Below are positions 40,210 through 49,236 of a DNA stretch of 64,000 nucleotides, piece by piece; positions within the stretch are counted from its first letter, which is position 1; the number at the start of each line of letters is the position of its first letter. A program made the translations under genes and the position numbers. Below the pieces are notes generated by a model. That model made no database searches, had not been told where the DNA came from, and was given only the letters and a program-made list of their open reading frames with translations. The stretch is from Erwinia_E haradaeae_G. Lineage in GTDB: Bacteria > Pseudomonadota > Gammaproteobacteria > Enterobacterales > Enterobacteriaceae. The DNA lies in the NCBI RefSeq assembly GCF_900698955.1, contig NZ_LR217720.1:186001-250000 (forward strand), written 5' to 3'.

Positions 40210-41634
40210 ATGTCTATGATAGATGAAAAGCCTACACAAAAACCTTACACGCACCATGAATGGCATGATCGTCAGATAGAAGACTTAAAATTATCGCCGC
40301 GTTCTATAGAAGCAGAACAATCAGTATTAGGTGGTTTAATGCTTGATAATGAACGATGGGAAAATATTGCAGAACGTGTGGTTGCGAAAGACTTTTTTAG
40401 TCGACCTCATCGAATGATTTTTTCAGAAATGGAACATCTTTTAGGACAAGGAAAGCCAATTGATTTAATTACACTTTCTGAATCAATGGAAATTAAAGGC
40501 GAGTTAAATCTAGTAGGTGGTTTTTCTTACTTAGCAGAATTATCGAAAAATACACCAAGTGTTGCCAATATTTGTGCTTATGCGGATATTGTACGTGAAC
40601 GCGCAGTTATACGCGAGATGATCTCTGTAGCACAAGAAATTGCTGATTCTGGATATAATCCGCAGGGCCGTAATAGCGACAGTCTTCTTGATCTTGCAGA
40701 ATCACGCATATTCCAGATTGCAGAACATCGAGCACCGCAGGGATCAGGACCGAAAAGTATTGATCATATCTTGGAGGCTACCATTGCACGCATTGAGTCT
40801 TTATATCAGAGTCCGCATAGTGGTATTACTGGAGTAGACACTGGGTATCAAGATCTTAATAAAAAAACGTCTGGTTTTCAGCAATCAGATCTTATTATTG
40901 TGGCCTCTCGTCCATCTATGGGAAAAACTACCTTTGCAATGAATTTGTGTGAAAATGTAGCTATGTTACAGGATAAAGCAGTTTTAATTTTTAGCTTAGA
41001 GATGCCAGTGGAACAAATTATGATGCGTATGCTAGCATCATTATCACGTGTAGATCAAACACGCATTCGTACAGGGCAACTTGATGATGAAGATTGGGCG
41101 CGTATTTCTAGTACGATGGGTATTCTTTTAAAAAAGAAAAACATATTCATTGATGACTCGTCTGGACTTACTCCAACCGATGTACGTTCACGTGCTCGCC
41201 GTATATTTCGTGAACAAGGTGGCCTAAACTTAATTATGATTGATTATTTACAGTTAATGCGTGTACCGACTCTCGCTGATAATCGCACTTTAGAAATTGC
41301 TGAAATTTCACGTTCGTTAAAGTCATTAGCAAAAGAACTAAAAGTACCTGTCATAGCGCTTTCACAACTAAATAGATCATTAGAACAACGAGCTGATAAA
41401 AGGCCGATTAACTCTGATTTACGTGAGTCGGGTGCGATTGAACAAGATGCCGATTTAATTATGTTTATATATCGCGATGAAGTGTACAATGAGAATAGTA
41501 CCTTCAAAGGTGTGGCAGAGATTATCCTTGGTAAGCAGCGTAATGGTCCTATTGGTACTGTTAGACTTACTTTTAATGGTCAGTGGTCACGTTTTGACAA
41601 TTATTCCTGGTCATCTTCGTATGAAGGTTCATGA
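40210..41634 (+). CDS. dnaB: Replicative DNA helicase DnaB
   Basis: This 474-residue hexameric helicase (E. coli 471) has the N-terminal collar domain (SIEAEQSVLGGLMLD), the linker, and the RecA-like motor. Walker A is SRPSMGKTT at about 233-241, Walker B is MIDYLQLM, and the DnaB C-terminal signature LGKQRNGPIGTVRLTFNGQ is present. It opens forks and recruits primase. With DnaX lacking tau domain IV, the usual tau-DnaB contact cannot form. It is monocistronic; in E. coli alr follows, and no alr is visible here. Confidence 0.98.
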   Translation: MSMIDEKPTQKPYTHHEWHDRQIEDLKLSPRSIEAEQSVLGGLMLDNERWENIAERVVAKDFFSRPHRMIFSEMEHLLGQGKPIDLITLSESMEIKGELNLVGGFSYLAELSKNTPSVANICAYADIVRERAVIREMISVAQEIADSGYNPQGRNSDSLLDLAESRIFQIAEHRAPQGSGPKSIDHILEATIARIESLYQSPHSGITGVDTGYQDLNKKTSGFQQSDLIIVASRPSMGKTTFAMNLCENVAMLQDKAVLIFSLEMPVEQIMMRMLASLSRVDQTRIRTGQLDDEDWARISSTMGILLKKKNIFIDDSSGLTPTDVRSRARRIFREQGGLNLIMIDYLQLMRVPTLADNRTLEIAEISRSLKSLAKELKVPVIALSQLNRSLEQRADKRPINSDLRESGAIEQDADLIMFIYRDEVYNENSTFKGVAEIILGKQRNGPIGTVRLTFNGQWSRFDNYSWSSSYEGS

Positions 41635-42831
41635 TGATACGTATATATTTTAGGTATAATACTTCATGTCCTGTTGAAACGGCTTATATGACTTATATAT
41701 GAATATATGGACTTATGCTGGTAGCGTATGGATGATTTTTAAGTGCTTAAAAAGACAGGAGTAGTACCTATCGAGAATGTTATCGTATATGAGATATTTT
41801 AATTCAAAGATGCATGGGACAGTATGTGTTACACACATGATATTTTGCTGATCTATATAATTATTAATAGGTCTATGAGGCAAGATAGGTTGAAATGATC
41901 TAGTATAGGTAGCACAGGATGTTTATCTCATGTTTATAATTTGTCTTTCATTTGACTTAAAAAGGTGAAAGGTTTTTGTTCAAAGATAATTCTGACATAA
42001 GGAATATTATTATTTTCAATAACTATCTTTTTACAAAATTGCAGTATGATAACATATAGTGTTACAGGATTTTCTTTCTGTAAACGTATAGAGTGGCTTT
42101 TTGATTACCTATCTGCGTGAGAGGTTTATTGTATATTGTACCATAGAAGTTACTTGTATTAGATTATAAGTCCATATTATCAATAATAAAAATATGATTA
42201 TATATTGCAGAGTTTTTAGCGCATGAGTTGCATAAATGAAAATATTTTGGATTTATAGTAAACAATGAGTTATGGATAAGATAATGACGTTATATATAAG
42301 AATATATCGCTCGTGGTATGGGAATAGTTCGGTGTATAGAGCGTGACTTTATGGTTTTTTATGATGCGTAAGATGTGTACGCAGATTTATCTGGTGTAGT
42401 TTTATTTATTATCACGAAATCATGAACTATTATATGAAATAATAACATATTATATGTGCTTTATTATATTGAAATGAATAAAATAAAGGTATGTTACATA
42501 TCAACGGCAAGTAATCTTGAGAAGAGAGGTATTATTTACTGATTATCATTTAGTGATGATGCATAATAGGTAGCATATACACAGTATACTATAGGACAAT
42601 ACTGCAGGGAAGAAAGAATAGCCACCTATAATATTCGATAAGCTTTCTTAAATACCAGAGATATTACTGATTAGTGTTGCCGACTATATACAATATTAGC
42701 TACCTGTGATTTATTAATGGTTATTTATTTGCATAGTATTTTTAAGCAGAAATTTCTATACTATATGTGTATATTGATTTTTTTTACTCTAATCGGGTGT
42801 AATCTTTACTTAGATAGCTATGTGAGGTATA
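41635..42831. other. Spacer between convergent dnaB and nlpD
   Basis: 1.2 kb. In E. coli rpoS lies immediately downstream of nlpD, and alr follows dnaB. I checked the minus strand for conserved RpoS motifs and saw none, so rpoS has been deleted or decayed beyond recognition. A plus-strand ORF at 42717-43004 overlaps nlpD and looks spurious. Confidence 0.5.
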
Positions 42832-43944
42832 TTATCGTGGCGGTAAATATAGTAATGGATTTACTGGTTTTCCTTTATATCGAATTTCAAAATGTAATCT
42901 TACGGAACTCGTACCAGTATTACCCATGGTGGCAATTTTTTGACCTAATTGTACGATTTGTTTATCCTGAACGCAGACATATGCATTATGTGCATAAGCA
43001 CTGAGATAATTATTATCATGTTTGATAATAATTAAATTACCATATCCACGTAGTGCATTGCTAATGTATACTACACGCCCGTATGCAGCTGACACAACAA
43101 AATTCCCGTAAGTCCCTGCAATATCAATGCCTTTATTTCCCCCTTCGCTGCTAGAGAAAGAATTAATAATTTTACCATCAGTTGGCCAATTCCATTTATG
43201 CACTAAAGAAGTATGCTGGGGGATAGCCTGTGTTATAGATTTATTAATGAACTTTTTTTGTGCTGTTTTTTTATTGACTAAGGGGGCTATTTTATCATGA
43301 TGTGTGATGGTAATGTTTTTAGAGTGCGTGGTGTTTATGTGAGTTTTTGCATGCATTAACTGGAGAGAATGTATGTGATTTAGCGCTGGAACTGTAGAGG
43401 AAAACGTGAGTGTGGGATCCTGCTTATGTCTATTTTTTGTTAATGCTATAGTCTGATGTGCAGAAATCTCTGTATTTTTTTTAGAAGATACCTGTAATTT
43501 CTGACCTATCGAAAGATTGTATGGTATCGGAATATGGTTGCGTTTTGCTAAATCATAAATATTATCTCCAGTAATCCATGCAATATAAAATAAGGTATCT
43601 CCCGGATGGACTATATAATATTTCTTAGCATAAACGCCTTTCAGCGCGTGATTATATTCATGTGCATACACTACATGGTTTTTTTTTGTAATGACGTTTT
43701 GTGTATAATTTATTTTCAAGGTATTAAATTCTCGATGTAAGGCATAGACAGGCATATTACGTAACATATCGTTACTATTAGTATTGTTTTTATTTATACG
43801 GTTTGTATCATTGTAGTAAAGATCTGTTGTTTTTAAGATATTACTATATGCTCTGTTTACAGGTGTTGGTGTATTGTAATGCTTGGAACAACCTGTTAGT
43901 GCTAATACTACCAGTACGCAAGTCGTAATATGAGGTAGCTTCAA
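42832..43944 (-). CDS. nlpD: Murein hydrolase activator NlpD (lipoprotein)
   Basis: This 370-residue protein (E. coli 379) has a signal peptide with lipobox LALTGC (Cys19), a LysM peptidoglycan-binding domain at about 108-152 (YYIVHPGDTLFYIAW), a low-complexity linker rich in Thr, His and Lys, and a C-terminal LytM/M23 domain from about 250. The LytM domain is the degenerate NlpD type: NKGIDIAG lacks the first zinc His, and the end reads RLHFEIRYKGKPVNPLLYLP. NlpD switches on amidase AmiC for daughter-cell separation. Upstream lies a dead pcm; rpoS is absent downstream. Confidence 0.95.
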   Translation of the reverse strand: MKLPHITTCVLVVLALTGCSKHYNTPTPVNRAYSNILKTTDLYYNDTNRINKNNTNSNDMLRNMPVYALHREFNTLKINYTQNVITKKNHVVYAHEYNHALKGVYAKKYYIVHPGDTLFYIAWITGDNIYDLAKRNHIPIPYNLSIGQKLQVSSKKNTEISAHQTIALTKNRHKQDPTLTFSSTVPALNHIHSLQLMHAKTHINTTHSKNITITHHDKIAPLVNKKTAQKKFINKSITQAIPQHTSLVHKWNWPTDGKIINSFSSSEGGNKGIDIAGTYGNFVVSAAYGRVVYISNALRGYGNLIIIKHDNNYLSAYAHNAYVCVQDKQIVQLGQKIATMGNTGTSSVRLHFEIRYKGKPVNPLLYLPPR

Positions 43945-43984
43945 TACAAATAATCCTCTTGATTAATTTTTGATTTATATTTTA

Positions 43985-44510
43985 TTATATATGTGCACTA
44001 GGTGTGACTCAAGTGGTAACAATTTTTTCAGAAGGTACGATCATCTCTATCTTTCTTTGAAGTATTTTACATTTGTCGCTAGTTTGTTGTATGTACATAA
44101 TGGTGTTATATTTGTTTTTTAGGTGTACTTATCTTGCAGTTTCATTGCTTTTAAGTATTGATAGCGCCATTTAATGCAAAGACGCGGTCTTTCAAGCATA
44201 TGAAATATCATACTAGTTATAAAAGCGATATAATCTTTTACTCCGATAATACAGAGTAAAAATTTTGTACATAATGATTGAAATATGTAATTTTTACCTG
44301 TCATCTGAATTATGTAGATAAAGAATGACTATTTATTACATATGCAATAGGGGTAATATATTTTAACCCATTAGATGTTTAATGATTTTATTGTATAATC
44401 AATATTATAAATTTTTTGAATTTATCTATAAATAATTATTTTGAAGATGGTTTTGATAACATAGTACACGGAGTTTCATTACTCAGTGTCATTTTTGATT
44501 AGGAAAATTT
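43985..44510 (-). pseudogene. pcm: Decayed pcm (L-isoaspartate O-methyltransferase)
   Basis: It sits immediately upstream of nlpD on the same strand, as in E. coli. The frame 44304-44119 gives 61 residues that match Pcm from MTELL to NVST without a gap, with M-T, E-R, L-K and the last T at identical offsets. Upstream, F-I-D-K-F-K fits FVDEAFEQ. Downstream, K-Y-F-K-E-R and L-P-L-E fit QYLKRVR and VPLVK. The SAM motif GTGSGY has been destroyed and stops flank the piece. Repair of isoaspartyl damage is therefore lost. Limits are approximate. Confidence 0.62.
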
Positions 44511-44693
44511 TATAGAGTATTACTTTGTAATATCATGGTATTTATGTATGGAATAACTACATAAGATCATAAGTCTACCAGACTCATCAGCAGACCTTGT
44601 AATGATACTTTAAAGTCACAAGATCATGCTACATGTGGTGGCGGTATTGTTATACACATGTTGCATGTTTTAAATGTTTAGTTATTGTACTCA

Positions 44694-45284
44694 TTACTTA
44701 CATATACCTTCAGTGCGACAATATAAGCGAGAAACTACCTGACCAGCGATTATCTCACGATATAACAACCAATTTTTTGGTACTGTTGGTGGTCTCATTT
44801 TTACAGAGTTCTCTACATAAATAAATGATTCATGATGCAACCAAGAATTATTTTCCAATAACGCTAGAGTGATGTTGATAAGATCTGCGTTAAATGGTGG
44901 ATCAACAAATACTAGATGGTATAATTCACCTTTTTGCGATAGAAATTTCAATGTATTAGTGTGAATAATATACCCATTTTTTGCTTTTAAAGTCGCGAGA
45001 TTGTATTGCATTTGTACAATAATAGATGGTTGTATTTCCAAAAAAGTGGTGCTTGTAGCATAACGTGAAAGTGCTTCCAATCCTAGAGCACCAGTACCAG
45101 CAAAGCAATCGAGACATTTGGAGTACTTAATAGCCCCATCTAACCAGTGAAAAAGCGTTTCTCGCACTCGATTAGGTGTAGGTCGAAGACCAGGACGGTT
45201 GATAACAGGGATCTTGCGTCCTCGCCATTGGCCGCCAATAATACGTATTTGTCCACGAGCTTGAGCAGTATGACCTTTGTGCAT
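44694..45284 (-). CDS. rsmD: 16S rRNA (guanine(966)-N2)-methyltransferase
   Basis: This 196-residue protein (E. coli 198) makes m2G966 in helix 31 of 16S rRNA. The N-terminus GQIRIIGGQWRGRKIPV and RPTPNRVRETLFHWL is the family signature, the SAM-binding loop is LDCFAGTGALGLEALSR (about 58-74), and the catalytic DPPF is at 128-131. In E. coli rsmD sits next to ftsY; here its divergent neighbour is the short ftsN, so a rearrangement has occurred. Confidence 0.96.
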   Translation of the reverse strand: MHKGHTAQARGQIRIIGGQWRGRKIPVINRPGLRPTPNRVRETLFHWLDGAIKYSKCLDCFAGTGALGLEALSRYATSTTFLEIQPSIIVQMQYNLATLKAKNGYIIHTNTLKFLSQKGELYHLVFVDPPFNADLINITLALLENNSWLHHESFIYVENSVKMRPPTVPKNWLLYREIIAGQVVSRLYCRTEGICK

Positions 45285-45598
45285 TGTTAACTATTTCTCA
45301 GCGTGTGTTAGTTTTTGTTGATGAGTTCGACTATAGATTAGTAATAAATACCACCATCACTAGTATATTCTTAAATAAGTAAAGAGTCTTTAGGTGTGTT
45401 GAAAAATTGTTGCAGTAAATGATCTAGAGATAAGTAATGATAAGGGATTGTTGTTATTGAAAAAATATGGCACATATGAAATATTGGATAGTTATTAGTT
45501 ATGTAACGTACTCCATAGTATTAGACTATTGCATCTAGCAACAAGTCATAGGATGATTGTATCTAATCCAACTATATAACTAGCTGATAAGTGAGAAA
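45285..45598. other. Divergent spacer between rsmD and ftsN
   Basis: 314 bases that must carry both promoters; no clear boxes. In E. coli cytR precedes ftsN; no CytR residues were recognised. Confidence 0.5.
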
Positions 45599-45877
45599 GT
45601 GGTTCAAAAAGATTATATAAGCTATAGACGGGAAATAACACGATATCGTAAAAAAATGAATAGTGTTAGCCCAAAACGAAATAGAGATTTCTTAAAAGTA
45701 ATGATAATAATATCTATTATATTAGGTGGGTTACTTTATGCACTCTGGTTTTGTTTATTATATAATAAGAAAGAAGAGATTCTAAGAGTGGTGCATAAGG
45801 ATTCGACAGTGGTACATACTTTACCACCTAAGCCGATAGAGCGTTGGTACTACATGAAAGAGTTAGAGAGTCAATAA
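45599..45877 (+). CDS. ftsN: Minimal FtsN: N-tail, membrane segment and essential E domain only
   Basis: This 92-residue protein matches the first 92 of E. coli FtsN (319). It starts with GTG; the MVQKDY start mirrors MAQRDY and keeps D5, part of the FtsA-binding tail. A basic stretch and one transmembrane helix (about 33-55) follow. Residues 75-92 read LPPKPIERWYYMKELESQ, matching the essential periplasmic E segment with L75, W83, Y85 and L89 at identical numbers. The stop comes right after this, so the Gln-rich linker and C-terminal SPOR domain are gone. FtsN triggers septal peptidoglycan synthesis through FtsA and FtsQLB/FtsWI. A dead hslV begins 7 bases downstream. Confidence 0.9.
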   Translation: MVQKDYISYRREITRYRKKMNSVSPKRNRDFLKVMIIISIILGGLLYALWFCLLYNKKEEILRVVHKDSTVVHTLPPKPIERWYYMKELESQ

Positions 45878-45883
45878 ATTAAT

Positions 45884-46395
45884 ATGAGTTCTTCAATTGT
45901 ATACATCAATAATTTGATTTATCATTCATGTGTATGATATAGCATATAAGCATCTAAAATTGGAGATACATGGAGAAATGCAATAGATTTTTATATACAT
46001 ATAACACAGCATGAGACATAGCATGGCACGGTAAGAATTAATTAATAATATAGCTGAGGTGGGCATCTTACACTATTTATATTTGTAATTCCATATCTAT
46101 ATTTTGCGAGATTTTATCTTTTTCTGCCTCATTGAGATTTTATTGAGGGATACATTTTAATTTATAGGCAGAAGATTAAAATATATTTTTGCAAAATAAG
46201 AGGATTACACTCCATGAGTGTAACGGCACAATCTTTAGATTGGCCAAGATAAGTTTTATAGATAGCAAGAAGGAGCATACCTGTAACTCTTTGTGAAGTG
46301 CAATGATTGAATTCAAGTATGAGAATATTATCAATATCTACGATAGGGAATTTTTAAGGATTTGGAATGCGTTAGGGTTTTCTAGAGTAAATTAA
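45884..46395 (+). pseudogene. hslV: Decayed hslV (ClpQ protease subunit)
   Basis: It follows ftsN on the same strand as in E. coli and has hslV length (512 against 531). ATG 45884 begins M-S-S-S-I-V, like MTTIV. Later pieces match in order: I-G-D-T and M-E-K-C-N for LGNTVMKGN; N-S-L-stop-S-A for NTELSA; I-E-F-K-Y-E-N-I for IAEKALDI; and I-N-I-Y-D-R-E-F-L-R-I for ICIYTNHFHTI, with I, Y, F and I at matching offsets. Stops and frame changes abound. HslVU protease is therefore lost. A perfect 8-base hairpin (46205-46223) lies inside it. Confidence 0.58.
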
Positions 46396-47554
46396 AAGTG
46401 TTATTTCGTAATATCATTATATGGTGATCTATCTTTGTCTATTGTAGACGTCATTATAGTACGATTAATATATTCATCATTTTTCTCTTGCGATGCAAAG
46501 ATACTTGATATGAGCTAAGAAATTTTTTCACGACTTGTAATTAATCTGATATTTTTTTTGGAAATAGTACGTCTATTGTCAGAATAGTAATAACATTATG
46601 CGCATTGAACATCTTAGTTTGTAACTGTTGTTTGAAATCTATTTTCTTTATTTGTATTTGTAGTTCAGAAGTTTATGTATATGTGGATTCACAGTTAAAG
46701 AAAAATACATCTACATTCCAGTATCTATTGTGTCTTGAAGTGTATTTCAGATGAGGTATTATTTTTGATATGAACATTGCATGCGTTATATAACTGTGTA
46801 GTGTGGGAGGTGACTGCAAGGTCTTTTTTTTTCAATATTTGTAAGATGGATATATTACAAACATGGCATGCATATGCGTCCCACTGGACTCTAGCTATGT
46901 CATGATTATTACACATGATGAATCTATGGTCGTCAAAACTAAAATAAATTCTGTGTGTTATTTTTAATAAAGATTACATCAAATCTTCTTATTTTGGAAG
47001 TCACACTATTGTAATATGTATTGAGATAGTTCAGAATCATCAAGATATCATAATGTGCTCAATACTTATAATATTGTTAGGTGAGCTTCAGAGATTAAAT
47101 ATATAAATGATGTGATATGCATACTTAAATTTTTATAGAAGAGCATATATCGATTGTATGTCGAGAGAAGTCTTTCTGTTATGACAATATTCCATAGTAG
47201 TATCATGTGAGCGCATATAGAGGAATTAGGTATCTTATCTTGTCTTTTTTATCTCTATGTCTTTATGTCAGATATTATGTCTCTATGCACTCAATATAAA
47301 TATTTAGGAAGGGGGTCCTCTATCATGCCGGATATAATGTTAAAATTACATATTGCTCGTAAGATCGATAATCCATTCATGAGTGTTGTTTCATGTGTAT
47401 TTGCTATTGCTGAGTAGCATAGTTTGTATTTTAGAAGGGTTTTTATCTCTATCTTCACTTCGTAAAAAATAATTCTGGCATTATAGTGGTATTAGATGGA
47501 GCATGTTAGTGCAGCACCCCATCTGTATGGTAAATCTTTTATTTACTAGTGCAG
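46396..47554. other. Spacer where E. coli has hslU-menA-rraA
   Basis: Only 1.16 kb replaces about 2.8 kb in E. coli, so much has been deleted. Near 47480 the plus strand reads G-I-I-V-V-L-D-G-A-C, close to RraA GRVLVVDGGG, in the right order and strand (just before zapB), so a scrap of rraA may remain. No HslU or MenA motif was seen. A 63-codon minus ORF at 46725-46916 is unrecognised and probably random. Confidence 0.4.
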
Positions 47555-47839
47555 TTACACTTCTTCCATGTTGCATAGAAGAGAATGTAAACATTCTTCC
47601 TAAACTTGTTGCTCTGTGTTAAGTTTTTGATTTTTGTGTTTTAACATTGCATGATCTATTAAAGTTTGTTGCTTTTAGTGTGTTAGATTATTATCTTGTT
47701 CTTTTAATTCTTCGAATTCATATGTAATAGCGCTATAGTATCAATAGCTTGTTGTATTTTTTCTAATTGCTTTAAAATTGAAAATAACCTCTTGCACTTT
47801 TTCAAATATAGGAATTAATAACACACCATGTGCTGTCAT
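47555..47839 (-). pseudogene. zapB: Decayed zapB (FtsZ-ring associated coiled-coil protein)
   Basis: On the minus strand, opposite to ftsN and hslV as in E. coli, an ATG at 47839 leads to I-F-E-K (FEKLE). Then Q-L-E-K-I-Q-Q-A-I-D-T-I-A-L-L stands for KLEAKVQQAIDTITLL. After a frameshift E-E-L-K-E-Q-D-N-N-L stands for EELKEKNNSL, and finally L-H-S-L-L-C-N-M-E-E-V before the stop at 47555 stands for LQALLGRMEEV. Two in-frame stops, a frameshift and a short insertion kill it. ZapB helps position and condense the Z-ring. Confidence 0.8.
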
Positions 47840-49236
47840 AGTTTTATCATGCATGATTTTTTATATAGAGTCTAATAATATACAATAGACAATAGAGAAT
47901 ACTATCTTTTCAGCACGAGCAATATTTGTAAGTCAGTGCTATTTTAAAATGATAAGTGATTGGATAACTTACATATATTATTATCGCATATGTATATAAT
48001 GTACTATTAAGGTACAGTGATGAGAGATTTATTGAGTTTTGAATTTTTATCTTATTTTATATAGTGACGATAGTTATAGTAATATTAACTTTATATTTTT
48101 TGTCAAGAAATAGTCTAGATTAATAATCATAAACCAATAGATGTTTGATGGATAAAAATGCTATGTGTATGTGAAGATGAAGCGAAAGAGATCGCCAAAA
48201 AAGTGGTTCATTGATGAAAAATTTCTCATTATTACTTCATATTCTTAAATATTATATCTTATATATATTTGTAGTATAATATGGTAATCAATAGATGCTG
48301 TACTTGCATTTGATTATTATGTATTTTACATGCATTTTTTATTAAGTCTTTAGCGAAGTGGTTTTTATTTTCGTAATTCAGAGTTTGACTTAATGGCGGT
48401 AGGATCATTTACATTTAACAGAGAATCCCATAAGAGATGTACAGTGGACAGAGTATATACGTTTAATCTTTTATGATTGCAAAGATTGCAATATTGATAA
48501 TTCACTATAAGATACATAGTTTTCAAAGAAGGATAGCATTTAGAATAGCGTTTGTTTTTTCTTGAGTTAATAAGGGTTATGTTTATAATCTAGACCATCT
48601 AGATATGTAAATTACAGTGTAGTAGCGGTATATATGAGAGATAATAATAGTGTCATAGTTTATTCTTACTAGAAGGTTTTTATGTATATTATATATTACT
48701 TAAATGAGAACAGATGTTCTTTTTTCCTTTTGAGAAAAATCACGCTTTTACTGATGTGTTATTAGTAGCATGTCATGTATGTTTTTCCATTTTTCATGCT
48801 ATCCTGATGTATCTTATATAAGAATGTTAGTGAGTCTTGAATGTAATTATTAATATTTTACGAACCTATCTGATATATAGGTAGATGGTAAATATTTGAC
48901 CGTCGTTTTTTAATTAAATATCTATACTGAATGGTTTTTCTATAAAAGAATGTTAATTATGATTAAAGGGGGACTTAGAGAAGTAATTTGGATGACATCA
49001 GGGTGGCGTCATGATTCTATATCAGTTTATCACGCCCTTATATTATCGAAGTGTATAAATATTATGAGCTATCTGTCATTGGAGAAAATTAATATATGCT
49101 CTTTTGGCATAAGATTTTATAGTGATGCTTCTAAGGTAAGATGTACAAGCGTTCGTTGTATATTACGATTATGCGTAATTTTTTCAGGTGGATGATGTTT
49201 CAGTAGTATGTTATTTATAGTTACTGTAATAATTTC
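47840..49236. other. Spacer between zapB remnant and convergent glyS
   Basis: 1.4 kb, AT-rich. E. coli has glpFK near zapB; none is recognised. An 81-codon plus ORF at 48950-49195 has no similarity that I know and overlaps no other feature; it is probably chance. Confidence 0.45.

Noticed and set aside
41635..42831. rpoS remnant downstream of nlpD
   Set aside because: No sigma-factor motif could be found in any minus-strand frame.
45884..46395. SPOR-domain remnant of ftsN after the stop
   Set aside because: A few pieces could be forced onto the SPOR domain, but HslV explains the same stretch better and with the right length.
48950..49195. 81-codon plus-strand ORF before glyS
   Set aside because: No known family and no conserved neighbourhood; kept only as a note in the spacer entry.
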